Source: an uncultured bacterium
Lineage (GTDB): Bacteria; Patescibacteriota; Gracilibacteria; Absconditabacterales; Absconditicoccaceae
Assembly (NCBI GenBank): GCA_937862565.1
Contig: CALMFT010000020.1
Coordinates: 1 to 64,000, forward strand
Direction of reading: 5' to 3'
Length of the DNA stretch: 64,000 nucleotides
A model generated the notes under the pieces. It saw only the letters and a list, made by a program, of their open reading frames with translations. It was not told the DNA's origin and ran no database searches. Made by a program: the position numbers and the translations under genes. Positions 45,003-55,268 of the stretch are shown here, piece after piece; within the stretch, counting starts at the first letter, position 1, and each line of letters opens with the position of its first letter.

Positions 45003-45599
45003 ATGAATAAAAAATCTGTAGCATTAGTTGTAGCTATCATTGGTGGCATAAGTGCAATTATAGCTGCTTTTATCATAAATAATTCACAAACTGATCTTAA
45101 AGAAAGTATCGAAATAAATGTAGAAAATAATGGTGTAATAAGAGATATTATATGAACAGTAACAAAAATAATCCCCACTCAAACAGAAGAACAAAATAGT
45201 GTATATATTGGAGAACATGAAACTAAAATCATTTGATTTTTAAGATATCGAAATAATGAGAATTATTTTGAAGCAAGAAATATTTTATTTTCAACATTAT
45301 CTAGTAAGTTCAAGGAAGAAGAAATGAGAAAATTTCATAATAATTTAACCAGTATATTTATCATCACTGATATAGAGGCACTATGAAAAGTATGAGTAGG
45401 AAATGATTTTATTGTATCTAAACACCTAGTTACTTTGGGATATTCTTATAGTTCAATACAATACACAGATAAGGTATTATTTTCTGTAAGAGGAAAAATA
45501 TCTGATAAAAAAGAAACACATCTTGTATTAATTAAATGCTACGATGATTCCGTAATATCTCCATTATGTAGATTTTTAAGCAACAAAACTACTCCTTAG
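45003..45599 (+). CDS. Single-TM hypothetical protein downstream of VirB4
   Basis: A protein of 198 aa, not recognised. Residues 4-24 form one N-terminal membrane helix (KSVALVVAIIGGISAIIAAF), and the remainder is extracytoplasmic and mixed alpha/beta (GEHETKIIGFLRYRNNENYF, HLVTLGYSYSSIQYTDKVLF). Two Cys near the C-terminus (KCYDD...PLCRF) could form a disulfide. The bitopic layout next to a VirB4-like gene recalls VirB8-type proteins, but no specific residues support that. Several glycines are TGA and the stop is TAG. Probably co-transcribed with virB4. Confidence 0.72.
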
Positions 45600-45625
45600 G
45601 CTATTAATATGCTTTAGCATTCAAT

Positions 45626-47215
45626 TTAAATTCCTCTCATTATTTTTTTAGTAAGCTTAAATATAGATCCAAATAAAAGTATATTATATACTCAGATAAT
45701 AGTAAGATTGATAAATTGGTTGGTTCAGAAAACCTGATAATAATGTAAGCCATATGCCAATAGACATCATCCTGCTACCCACGCGATCGTTAATCAGATT
45801 ATTTTTTTATTAATAATAGGCATTACCTTGTTACGATAAGCAATCCATATCGCTCCTATTACATAGAGAGCTTCTACAAACAACTGCCCTGCTATACCAC
45901 CCACAAGACCAAAATGATAGACAGCTCGGGAAGCAAACCCTATTCAGAAAATTACTCATCGTGTATTTACACTGAAAAGTTTATTCTGATGATCTGTGGC
46001 AATAAACATATAATTGAATACTTGTTTCGTAAAGGTAAGCAGTAACACTATTCCCAAAAATCATAAAATAATATCTGATCATATTCATCATAATGTGCTT
46101 GATAAGTACTTTGTACCAGATACAAAAGTAATAATAATATCTGAGAATCGATAAAAATTGAGAGCAACTAATCCTCATACAATCCATATAAGACTCATAA
46201 GACTACCAATTGATGTTCTTTTTTCCACATCTGTTTTATGGCTAATTTTATGTAAGGCGCTATTACCAAGACTCGAAGGAACAATGAGTAAGATTTCTAC
46301 CAGTGTCATACTCAGTCACCATACTCATACAAAATAGTAACCAGCTGTCGTAGGATAAAACCATGACAATAAAAGCCCTACTGCAAGTGTGTGAAAACTA
46401 GACATAAAATAACCAATCCCATATTTCCAATTATCAGTAATATGTTTTTTGAAGAAGCCTCGATCGAGGTCAAGTTTGAGATGAAGATATCTTCTTCCCG
46501 TCCACCATTGTCGTGCTATTTGGAATAATCCACTTGCGATCACTGTTGCCAAAATAAGACAGAAAATAAGGATATTTTGAGGTGTAGAAGCAGTAATTTC
46601 AGTATGAGGAAATACATACAAGATGATAGCTAGCAAAGCAATTTGTCCTACTCTAGCAATAATAAGACTAATACTTGTATGTTGCATAGACCAGAAAAGT
46701 TGGTGAGGCAACTGGAAGAAATACCCCAATACAAAGGTAGCAGAAAATATCATACCAAGTGGTAATCCCCATACTATAAATGGATTGGAAGAATAACTAG
46801 GAATAAGATAAGCAACTCACAAAGCTAAGACATAGACTATGACAAGATTGATCAATCTAGATCCCATAAATTTGGAATAATAATTGGAGAGTTTTGCTGT
46901 ACTTTCAGGATCGAGCTCTATTGAATGTAATACTTCTTCTTTTTGTTCAATTCCCAATTTTTTCTGCTTATTTCCTGTAATATTTTCTATAAGCTGAGAT
47001 TTCATTTTTCCTAATTCTCTTAGTGCAATAGTATAAAGACCAAGATCTGCAAGAGCTGATCGGATAGCAAAGTACTTGAGCACTGTATTGTAATCACCAT
47101 ATCTCAATGGTCCCAAAAAAGGAGTAATCAATTTGATCGTTATGAAACCTCCGAGAGCTGAAATAACTCTTCATAGTATTTGCCGGAATGCATCTTTGAC
47201 GATTTGATTGGACAT
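45626..47215 (-). CDS. Polysaccharide flippase (Wzx/MOP superfamily)
   Basis: A protein of 529 aa with about 12-14 hydrophobic helices. The start MSNQIVKDAFRQILGRVISA with GGFITIKLITPFLGPLRYGDYN is the standard opening of Wzx-type lipid-linked oligosaccharide flippases (compare the GTPILARLLGPEEYG pattern). An inserted soluble loop at about residues 75-105 (KMKSQLIENITGNKQKKLGI) is longer than usual. The C-terminal basic tail ends KLTKKIMRGI. It would move undecaprenyl-linked glycans across the membrane, which fits with the WecG-like transferase at 4893, though the genes are far apart. Many TGA(Gly) codons occur, several in TM segments. Confidence 0.87.
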
Positions 47216-47318
47216 GAGGAAATATTCGGAACCCAAGAATTAAATGGTTATCATACTATCAACTCTATTCGACATAAAGCTCTTCATAGTAGTATTTATG
47301 AAAAATTAATCAAGGATA

Positions 47319-47570
47319 TTAGTCAAAATCTTTTTTCATCTCATAGGGACTAGGAATATTCAGAATCTCACTAATTTCAATCATCCTTTTTTTAATTTGA
47401 ATTTTTTTTTGATCTAAATCGATATCCAATAAAAGATTTAAAATTTCATTATAATAATCAACTTCACTTTTTTCTTGAGCTTCTTTGGTGGAAAATATAA
47501 AGTCATAAAATAATGATTTATCACTTATATACTTAGATCACATTGGGTCTTCTATGATTGGTTTAGTCAT
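47319..47570 (-). CDS. Small acidic hypothetical protein
   Basis: A protein of 83 aa starting MTKPIIEDPMGSKYISDKSL, not recognised. It is helical, charged and probably a coiled coil (EILNLLLDIDLDQKKIQIKK). It sits 26 bases after def on the same strand and 103 bases upstream of the flippase gene. One glycine is TGA, which is why the frame is hidden under the standard code. Confidence 0.65.
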
Positions 47571-47596
47571 ATTATTATTGTTAAAATATAATTTTT

Positions 47597-48094
47597 CTAT
47601 ATTTTTATTTTTTCTTTAGACTTCACAAGTTTATCAATAAACAATATTCCATCAAGATGGTCAATTTCATGTTGAATAATACGTGCATCAAAGTCTTTAT
47701 ATGTTTTAGTAAGTTTTTTACCTGTAGCATCTTGAAATTTTACCTTTATCCAATCATATCTTTTCACCAATCATTCGATACCTGGAAGACTCAAGCATCA
47801 CTCTACATCTTTATTCATGGTAGTACTTTTTGCCGTGATATGCGGATTAATCATAATCTGATCACTTAGAAATTTGAGACCTTTGGGAGTATTTTTCCAT
47901 TGTGAAGTGTATATTATTCTTACGGATAGACCAATTTGAGGTGCTGCTAGCCCTACCCCATCTTCTTCATGACATACCAATTTCATATCAAGAGCGAGTT
48001 GTTTTATGTCTTCAGTAAAATTCTCAATGGGATCTGCTACAGATCTCAAAATAGGATTGGTTGCTCCAGTAATAATTGAATAATGCACTTCCAC
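47597..48094 (-). CDS. def: Peptide deformylase
   Basis: Removes the formyl group from N-terminal Met of nascent proteins. The 165 aa product has motif I GVGLAAPQIG (46-55), motif II EGCLSLPG (98-105, metal-ligand Cys100) and motif III QHEIDH (141-146; His142 and His146 ligands, Glu143 catalytic). Gly99 in motif II is encoded by TGA, as is Gly108 in IEGLV. This is one of the cleanest proofs of UGA = Gly in the window, as EGCLS is near-invariant. No ATG is available; the start is GTG at 48094. The palindrome at 48116 is 22 bases upstream. Confidence 0.95.
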
Positions 48095-48115
48095 TAATTT
48101 TAATAAATTAAATTA

Positions 48116-48128
48116 ATAATCAGATTAT
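48116..48128. repeat. Palindromic ATAATCAGATTAT element, copy 3
   Basis: Reverse complement of the elements at 9534 and 17852, between the DUF192 gene and the def start. Confidence 0.5.
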
Positions 48129-48135
48129 TTATATT

Positions 48136-48699
48136 TTATATTCCCTCAACTTTATCTCCCACTTGAATATTATGTGTTTCCACAAAGTCATCATTTACTT
48201 CTATAACATACTGTACAGGTTCTTGACTTGGCAAGGACGTAAGATCTTCTGCGATTGCATTATTATGAATATGTTTTATAAATCAATCACTACTTACATA
48301 GAGTAAATCCAGACCGATAAAGGTATTTTTCATCCAAAAGCTTCTTTCTTTTTCTTCCTCAAATACAAAGAGCATACCATGATCTACAGCCAATAAAGTG
48401 CGAAACATAAGACCAATGGCTCTTTGATCAAAGGTTTTAGCTACTTCGACAGTGAGTTTTACTGGAGATTGTTTCCCTGTATTTACAATATTTAGCAGTT
48501 TAACTTCCAATCATGTTTGAGGAATTCATCATAGAGCATCATTCTCAGTAGAATTTTTTTCTAAATTAGTGCTTATTGGTTCTTGGACTTGCTTTGGTTG
48601 GGGTGGCATATTAAGAAGAGGACGTAGATAAAAAACATAAAATGAAATATTGATTCCTGCAAGAACAATTATCAGGAGTATGACAAATACTTTTTTCAT
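48136..48699 (-). CDS. DUF192 family secreted protein
   Basis: A protein of 187 aa. An N-terminal signal or anchor helix (MKKVFVILLIIVLAGINISF) precedes a Pro/Gln/Ser-rich linker, then the DUF192 domain: VEVAKTFDQRAIGLMFRTLL, HGMLFVFEEEKERSFWMKNT, GLDLLYV, and near the end EPVQYVIEVNDDFVETHNIQVGDKV. These match the family's R.xGLM, MLF.F....FWMkNT and Gd motifs. The role of the family is not established. It is located between def and the DUF167 gene on the same strand, apparently in one operon with dnaX and the ftsQ-like gene upstream. Four glycines are TGA. Confidence 0.9.
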
Positions 48700-48716
48700 A
48701 GCGGTACTAATAAATC

Positions 48717-48959
48717 TTAAAGATAATCCAACAATTCAATAGTTTTAACGGTGGATGTTTGTCCTCTTACTATCTTAATAAGATCTTTTCTAAGATCAAA
48801 ATAATCAGATATTAGTTTTATAAGCTCTTCGTTCGCCTTGCCATCAACAGGTAACGATTTTACTCGAGCTTTATAATGATTTTCTCCAGCAAAGAGGTCT
48901 TCAATTTTCTCTAACTTAGATATTTTAGATTTCAATTTCACTTTAACTATGATAATCAT
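48717..48959 (-). CDS. DUF167 / UPF0235 (YggU) family protein
   Basis: A protein of 80 aa covering the whole YggU fold: basic N-terminal strand (MIIIVKVKLKSKISKLE), YKARVKSLPVDGKANEELIK (family signature VDGKANEAL), then DLIKIVRGQTSTVKTIEL, corresponding to the conserved GxxSRxKxv segment. There is no TGA codon. The function of the family is unknown. It lies 17 bases upstream of the DUF192 gene and 24 bases after dnaX on the same strand. Confidence 0.9.
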   Translation of the reverse strand: MIIIVKVKLKSKISKLEKIEDLFAGENHYKARVKSLPVDGKANEELIKLISDYFDLRKDLIKIVRGQTSTVKTIELLDYL

Positions 48960-48983
48960 ATTTTTTAAAATAGCTAAATAATA

Positions 48984-50396
48984 CTAATACATACCTCATA
49001 AAGATTCTTTTAAAAAGCTTTCTTTATCAATGTGTTGGTATTCAAGTTTAATCTTTTTTTCAAGTATATCAGTGCATAATTGTTCTACTTCCTGTTTGTT
49101 TCTGGGCATATTGAGCAAAATAAGTTTCCCTTTTTCAAGAACTTGAACCACAATTGTAGTTTCATCAACGGATTTGATATGACAAGAAGACTCCCAAATT
49201 GATTTTATAGACGCACTTGAACTATGTGCAATAATACGTTTTTTGAGATCATCAAACTCTCCTACGGACGTATTCAGATCATTATCATTATTATCAACTT
49301 TAATGACAGGAGCTTCCATCGTTGTTACTTCCGTGCTTGAAAAATTATCTATAGTCTGTTCTTCCTCGAGTGTTTCATTACAAATAGTCTTTGATGCTTT
49401 TGACAATCCTGACACTTCAGCCTTCAATAAAACATAAGGATGAGGGAAGTATTTGAGTTTATCATAAACAATTTTTATAAATTGCGCCAAAGATAATAAA
49501 TTACGAATATTTTGTGGATTTAGCGTATGATCTATGTACGCAAGAATTTCTTTAAGAAAAACAAACACATCAACTCCTTCTTCTTGAAGCTGAGATATTA
49601 GATCTATCAAAGCTGTTGAATTTTTGGATTCAAATGCTGCGATAAAATCTTTGATAACATATTCACTTGTAACTCAAAGACACTGACTTACTGTTTTTTC
49701 ATCAATTAGTCATAAAATACTCACTTGATCAAGGTATTTTACTGCATCTCTCATTCCACCATCTGCAATTCTAGCAATGATCTCGAGCCCTCATATTTCA
49801 TATTTGAATCCTTCTTCTTTGCAGATATATTCAAGTCTTTGAACGATACCTTTGATGGTGATACGTTTGAAATTGAAGAGTTGACAACGTGATGTAATCG
49901 TATCAGGTACCTTGTTTAATTCCGTCGTAGCCAGTATAAACACGAGGTAAGAAGGTGGCTCCTCCATGATTTTGAGCAAAGCATTGAAAGCTCCTAAACT
50001 CAGCATATGCACCTCATCAATAATATAAACTTTTTTTTTGAGTTGCAGAGGAGGATACATAGCTTTTCCGATTATTTCTTCTCTAATGTTATCTATTCCA
50101 GTATGACTTGCCGCGTCTATTTCAACAATATCAATTGCCCTATTGTCTAATATAAGCTTACAGTTTTCACAAGCATTACAGGGATTTCCATCTTTTAAAT
50201 CTAAGCAATTGATCGCTCTAGCAAGGATTCTCGCTATACTAGTTTTTCCTATACCTCTCGAACCATAAAATAAATAATTTGAATAAGATTCTCCTTCTTT
50301 AGCTTGAAGAACTTGATGTTTAAGAATGCTTTTCGTGTAATCTTGTTCTACAATATCATCAAAAGTAATTGAGCGGTATTTGAGGTATAAAGACAT
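48984..50396 (-). CDS. dnaX: DNA polymerase III subunit gamma/tau
   Basis: Clamp-loader ATPase of the replicase. The 470 aa product starts MSLYLKYRSITFDDIVEQ (canonical MSYxxLYRKYRPxTFDDVVGQ). Walker A is YGSRGIGKTS (44-53), the zinc module is Cys64, Cys73, Cys76 and Cys79, the DExx box is KKVYIIDEVHML (about 114-125), the SRC-type arginine-finger region is TITSRCQLFNF, and a collar domain follows. Domains beyond about residue 345 are short and divergent (EEEQTIDNFSSTEVTT linker). ATG 50396 fits the family start; an upstream in-frame alternative is not needed. Six or so glycines are TGA and the stop is TAG. Confidence 0.94.
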
Positions 50397-50418
50397 CAGG
50401 TTTAAAATAGCCAATAAA

Positions 50419-51285
50419 TTAAATTTGTAATCAATGCGTTCTCATTTTAAGATATATTTCTTATTTACTCATAAAAATCATATCATCCATAGTACCCAAA
50501 TCAATGATCTTATTAGTGCCCATAATATTTCCAGATCAGCTTATCAACCTATACTTATTGATTTGTTCAATCATATTTTTTCTGGCATCAAAGTACAGCC
50601 AAATTCATTTTTTATCTTTCAATAAGATTTTATTTCCTCAAGGTATAAACTGCAATAATTCATAATCTGAAATATTTTCGTGTATTAATGTAATTTGTCT
50701 GACAAATGTATCGACACGTATACCAAAAAATAATGAATCCAAAGATCAAGTAGTAGATATCTTAGTACTAATTATTTCAACTATTGGTATATTTATGCCA
50801 GTAGTATTGAGTGTGGCTTTTACCGATAACAGCTTATTGTTTGCTAATGCAAAAATCCCATTATCAATAGAAAGATAAACATCAGGTCTTTTCCCAAATA
50901 CTTGAATATTAAGTACATTTTCTTTTTTAACATATTCTATTTTATCAATCCACGGGAATTTTTGTAAATAGTATTTACGGAACTTAAACTCATACCATTT
51001 GAGTTCTATTTCTTTCATATCTAGAAAATCTAAGGCGAGATATCTCTCCATCGAATTACGGTACTGCTTTGCTGGGTTATCCAACGTCACATTAACTTTA
51101 GATATACGAAAGTTTGAACTTTGGATAACAGCATAAGTTCAATACGCTACAAACACAACTGTTAGTATACTTATTAGTGAAATAAGTATTCATTTTGTAT
51201 GTTTACTGAAAAAATATGAAAAAGCTGAAATCCTTTTTTTGAATTTCCATGTAGCAAGTTTAGATGGTGACTGATACTTTGAAAT
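50419..51285 (-). CDS. FtsQ-like divisome protein (POTRA), start codon uncertain
   Basis: About 288 aa. A basic cytoplasmic head (KYQSPSKLATWKFKKR) is followed by one TM helix (GILISLISILTVVFVAYGTY) and a POTRA-like segment, FRISKVNVTLDNP. Next come YYLQKFPWIDKIEYVKKE and IQVFGKRPDVYLSIDNGIFA, matching FtsQ's pattern (PWV..a.V.r..P..L.i.V.Er.Pva). In cells FtsQ links early and late division proteins. The frame opens at 51321, but it has no ATG, GTG or TTG before the TM helix; an ATT at 51285 is given provisionally. Alternatively a small sequence error hides the start. dnaX begins 22 bases downstream, so the two are probably one operon. Confidence 0.7.
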
Positions 51286-51357
51286 AAGAGTTATATAAAC
51301 TGATAAATATATATAGTCTGATTATTTTTAATAATCATTTTTTAGAACTTAGGTGAC

Positions 51358-51732
51358 TTAGAATAGATTAACAACTAATCTAACCAACACGTAAGAGAAA
51401 ATAGCAATAAAAATTCCAATAATAGCTCAAGTAAGACTACTATTTGCTTTTTTAAGTTTTTCTTTATCTCATTGAGCCATTATAATGTTAAATCCTGAAT
51501 ATAATACTACTACCAAGCATACTACAGCAATACTAAACCATAAATATTGATTAATTTGCTGAATTAGTTTGATTAAACTCTCACTATCTCAAGTCACAGC
51601 ATCAGTAGGAATATTTCCATCTCTAACCACGATATCATCTCATGGTATATCTACTGTAATGGCATGCACTTGAACGATACTAAGAGCGGAAAAAAACAAA
51701 AATAAGAATGTTTTTTTAAAAAAGTTGGTCAT
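51358..51732 (-). CDS. VirB2/TrbC-like pilin-type small membrane protein
   Basis: A protein of 124 aa. The signal peptide is MTNFFKKTFLFLFFSALSIV with cleavage probably after HA. A short polar segment (DIPGDDIVVRDGNIPTDAVT) follows, then two hydrophobic helices at about residues 62-85 (FSIAVVCLVVVLYSGFNIIM) and 100-122 (AIIGIFIAIFSYVLVRLVV), separated by a basic loop AQGDKEKLKKANSSL. Signal peptide plus two helices joined by a short basic turn is the plan of VirB2/TrbC pilins and of the pilin-like proteins common in candidate phyla. Four glycines are TGA. It stands upstream of the ftsQ-dnaX operon. Confidence 0.82.
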
Positions 51733-51874
51733 ACGTTGAATGCATTAAAGCAATATAAATAGGCTAAAATTGAGATTTTAGTATATCATTATGAAATAAT
51801 AAATACACAAATAATCTGATAGTAGTCATGCGCAAGAATATCCTTTTTTGATAGCCTTTCAAGCCGAAAAATAC

Positions 51875-51890
51875 TTGTATTTATATACAA
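51875..51890. promoter_or_regulatory. Inverted repeat overlapping a putative -35 box
   Basis: TTGTAT-TTAT-ATACAA is a perfect 6-bp inverted repeat. Its left arm is also the -35 hexamer of a possible promoter with TATTAT at 51897-51902 (16-base spacer), upstream of the gene at 51961. It could be an operator. Confidence 0.4.
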
Positions 51891-51960
51891 TTTCAGTATT
51901 ATTACTGCACATTATCTAAGAATACAGTGTTTTAAATTATTTATATTTCTCAATCAAAAA

Positions 51961-52314
51961 ATGTCTTATCTCATTATCAACAAAAAGAATATGTTTGTTA
52001 AGTTCGAGTTTATAGCTGGACTCGTTGAAAAAGGTGAAATTACATTCAACTATGAAGAAAAAAAACCAAGAATCAAAAAAGCTGATGATCTAGAGGAATT
52101 CAACTTTGGGAGTAAAGCTAATCCCCTTGCTGAAAAAAAAGTATACAAAACTAAAGCGGGCTTCAAAGCTAAAACCTATGGTAAAAATGAAGGATTTGCT
52201 GAAACAAGAACACCAGCTTACAAAAGAGCTAAATTTACTGGCAAAATAAGCTGAGGCGCTACAAACAAAAAAGGAAATTCAGGAATGGGATACAAAACTG
52301 GTAAAAAAAAATAA
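51961..52314 (+). CDS. Small basic hypothetical protein
   Basis: A protein of 117 aa, not recognised. It is very rich in Lys, Ala and Gly from residue 40 on (KVYKTKAGFKAKTYGKNEGF, GYKTGKKK at the end) and looks unstructured, like a nucleic acid-binding tail. The first 40 residues contain a short strand-helix pattern (YLIINKKNMFVKFEFIAGL). No signal peptide was seen. One glycine is TGA near the C-terminus. It lies 46 bases upstream of glyS on the same strand and may share its transcript. Confidence 0.78.
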
Positions 52315-52360
52315 ACTCCTAGAATCATAACTTAATTTACTGAATCTATACTCTCTCATT

Positions 52361-53803
52361 ATGTCACAAACAAAAACTTTGGAAACTATAGTAGCACGAG
52401 CAAAAAGAAAATGATTTGTATATCCAAATAGTGAAATCTATGGAGGACTTGCAAATGCTTGGGATTATGGTCCTTATGGTTCTTTACTCAAAAAAAATAT
52501 CTCTGATCTTTGGATTAAATATTTTGTTACCAATAGAGATGATATGGTATTGATGGACACAGCAATCATAGCCAACCCTCAAACTTGGGTAGCCAGTGGA
52601 CACGCAGGAGCTTTTGGTGATGCCTTGATTGATGATAAAAGCACAAGACAAAGATTTAGAGCGGATAAATTGATTGAAGAGTGGATTATTAAAAAAAATA
52701 TTGATACTGATTACCTTTCTAAATATGGAGTTGATAATCTGATTCCAGAATCGCGAGGTAATGAAAAAATGACAGAAGTAATCAAAGCTGAAATTCCTAA
52801 CAATCCAGACACTAAAAAACCTGCTGAATGGACTGATGCTAGACAATTCAATCTTATGCTTCAGACTCAACTCGGAGTGATTGAGGATGCAAGCGCGAAA
52901 GCCTATCTTAGGCCTGAAACTTGTCAAAGTTTATTTACCAATTTCAAGAATTTGGTAGATACTACACGTGTAAGGTTACCAGTTGGTATGGCACAAGTTG
53001 GTAAAGCATTCCGTAATGAAATTACTCCAGGTCAATTCTTATACAGAACAAGAGAATTTGAACAAATGGAAATAGAATACTTTGTACCCAATGATCTTGA
53101 AGAATCTAAAAAATATTTTGAAATGTGGAAAGAACTGAGCATGAAATTTTGGCAAGATCAAATTCAACTTAATGCAGAAAATCTTAGATTTCGTGAACAT
53201 GAGAAAGATGAACTTTCCTTTTATTCTGCTGGTACTTTTGATGTAGAGTACAATTACCCACGATGATGGGGTGAACTTCAAGGTATCGCAAATAGAACAG
53301 ACTATGATCTCAAACAACATCAACAAACTTCAGGTAAAGATATGCAATATACAGATCCAAAAAGCTGAGCTAGATATATTCCTTATGTTATTGAGCCTTC
53401 ATTTGGTCTCAGTCGTACCGTAATGGCAGTAATGATGGATTGTTACTATGAAGATATCACTACCAAAGAAGATGGAACTACAGACACAAGAGTAGTTATT
53501 AAATTTCCTTTTGCTTTAGCTCCTATAAAGTATGCAGTACTCCCTTTGATTGAAAAAAATGAAGATATGGTAGATCTTGCTAAAAAGCTTACTCAAACCC
53601 TCAAGACAAGTGGATTTCCTACAGAATGCGATATGAGCTGAAATATCGGTAAAAGATATCGTAGACAGGACGAGATTGGTACACCTTTCTGTATCTGTAT
53701 CGACCATCAAAGTATCGAGGATGGAACTGTAACTATCAGAGATCGTGATACTATGGAACAAGTAAGAATACACTGGGAAGATGTTAAAAATTACAGTAAA
53801 TAA
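52361..53803 (+). CDS. glyS: Glycyl-tRNA synthetase (alpha2 type)
   Basis: Class II synthetase of 480 aa that attaches Gly to tRNA-Gly, and in this organism would also have to charge the UGA-reading tRNA-Gly. [20 protein letters not shown] is the single-chain GlyRS opening; motif 2 is [20 protein letters not shown] with MEIEYF, and motif 3 is [15 protein letters not shown]. The C-terminal anticodon-binding domain includes [11 protein letters not shown] and [19 protein letters not shown]. It is the dimeric, not the alpha2beta2, form. Four of its own glycines are TGA (KRKGF, YPRGWG, PKSGAR, DMSGNI), so its synthesis depends on the tRNA that it charges. Confidence 0.96.
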
Positions 53804-53908
53804 AATAAATAGTCAGATTATAAAAATATCCAAAACAATTATTTCACAGAATCGATAATCAATCGTATATATAATAGTAAATCAATTATTATATTATAAA
53901 ATTATCTT

Positions 53909-54757
53909 ATGAAAAAAATTTCTCAATTATTGTTTGTATGAGCAATCATTTTTTGCGTAGGTATAGCTAAAACACAGGCAAATGACAATCCTACCATGTG
54001 TACTCAACAATATGAGCCCGTGTGCGGTAAAGTGAATGTAGCTTGTTTCACGACCCCATGTGAGCCAGTATACGAAACATATGGAAACGCATGTATGGCA
54101 GGAGCAGCCGGAGCAACAGATATTACGCCCGGAGAATGTCAAAATCCTACTCCTACAATTCCAGAGAATCAAACTCCTACTCCTCCAGAAGATGACGTAG
54201 TGTTAATAGATTCTGTTATTGCAACTATGCAAGATAAAGTAACTTGGGCATACAATCGTGGAGTAACTTCATTCAATACTGTGGACGGGTTTAATCCTAA
54301 CAACTTAGTGACGAGAGAGCAAGCCAGTAAGATGGTTATTAATTTCGCAAAGAGCTTTATGAAAGAAGAAGTATTCTCTACAATTAGGAATTATAATTGT
54401 GATTTTACTGATGGAAATACTTTTGATTTTACTTTAGCTCCATACATAAAAACTGCTTGTGAACAAAATATGTTTAGAGGTGTGACTGAAATGGATGATT
54501 TAATGTTCTATCCACACAATAATATCACCAAGGCACAAACATTAGCTGTATTGATAAGAATAACGGAAGGAATACTACCAGAAAATGGCTCACCATGGTA
54601 TAATCACTATCTAGTTCACGCTAAACTTATGACTGACTCGTACATCAATGATAACGAAGGAGACTTTGAAACAAAAATAAGCAGAGGAAAATTATTGGAT
54701 TGGATGTATGCTCTCTATCAATATCAGATGTGGATACAAGATTCAAACTTTAACTAA
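53909..54757 (+). CDS. Secreted Kazal-like plus SLH-domain protein
   Basis: A protein of 282 aa. The signal peptide is residues 1-25 (MKKISQLLFVGAIIFCVGIA, with a TGA for Gly11). The mature N-terminus carries a Kazal-like module: MCTQQYEPVCGKVNVACF, then YETYGNACMAGAAG and GEC, matching the C..EYxPVCG...TYxNxCxA pattern with an inserted Cys pair. A Pro/Thr linker (PTPTIPENQTPTPPED) leads to SLH-like repeats: VTWAYNRGVTSFN, FNPNNLVTREQASKMVINFA, a second CEQNMFRGV...FYPHNNITKAQTLAVLIRI, and a weaker third. SLH domains bind cell-wall polymers, so the protein is probably displayed at the surface. Protease inhibition is suggested by the fold only. Confidence 0.86.
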
Positions 54758-54791
54758 TGATATAAATTATTTTATAATCAGAAATAGTTAG

Positions 54792-55268
54792 ATGATTGAA
54801 AACAAAGAAAAATTTCTAGCTCAAGATTGGCACACCTTTGATCAAGATGAAGAAAAATGATGGAGATCGCTTCTCAAAGATTATAGAACTCAGGAAGATC
54901 TAATTGAGGCATTGAATAAGAAAATACCTTCTGAAATAGCCGAACTCATACAAGAATATTGCATAGCAAATGAAAATCAAATAGAACAACATACTCATGC
55001 GCTAATGATATTTCATAGTGGGCAAATGTATGCTAATCAATGAGAATACGACAAGGCTATTAAGCAATTTGAATGGGTACTCAAGGTATATCCACAAAAA
55101 GTAGGAGAAGAATATCTTATCGCTACAATCCATTTTTTGAAAGGAGAACAATCTGAGCTTAATAAAATTGCTAACTCTATGAAAACTGAGACTATAAATT
55201 ATGAAACCGTCCAAAGATTACAGAAATGATTTTGAAAAACTTATTTGGAGGCATATTCAGGAATTTAA
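54792..55268 (+). CDS. TPR-like hypothetical protein
   Basis: A protein of 158 aa, mostly helical. One clear tetratricopeptide-type repeat is seen: MFHSGQMYANQGEYDKAI-type sequence continuing KQFEWVLKVYPQK (about residues 72-105), with weaker flanking helices. No signal peptide or TM helix. Four or so glycines are TGA. It lies 34 bases after the SLH protein gene, and its TAA abuts the TAA of the convergent cutA (55266-55271). The partner is unknown. Confidence 0.75.

Noticed and set aside
51311-51335. Hairpin GATTATT-TTT-AATAATC as an intrinsic terminator
   Set aside because: The T run follows on the plus strand, where no gene ends; on the minus strand no T run follows.
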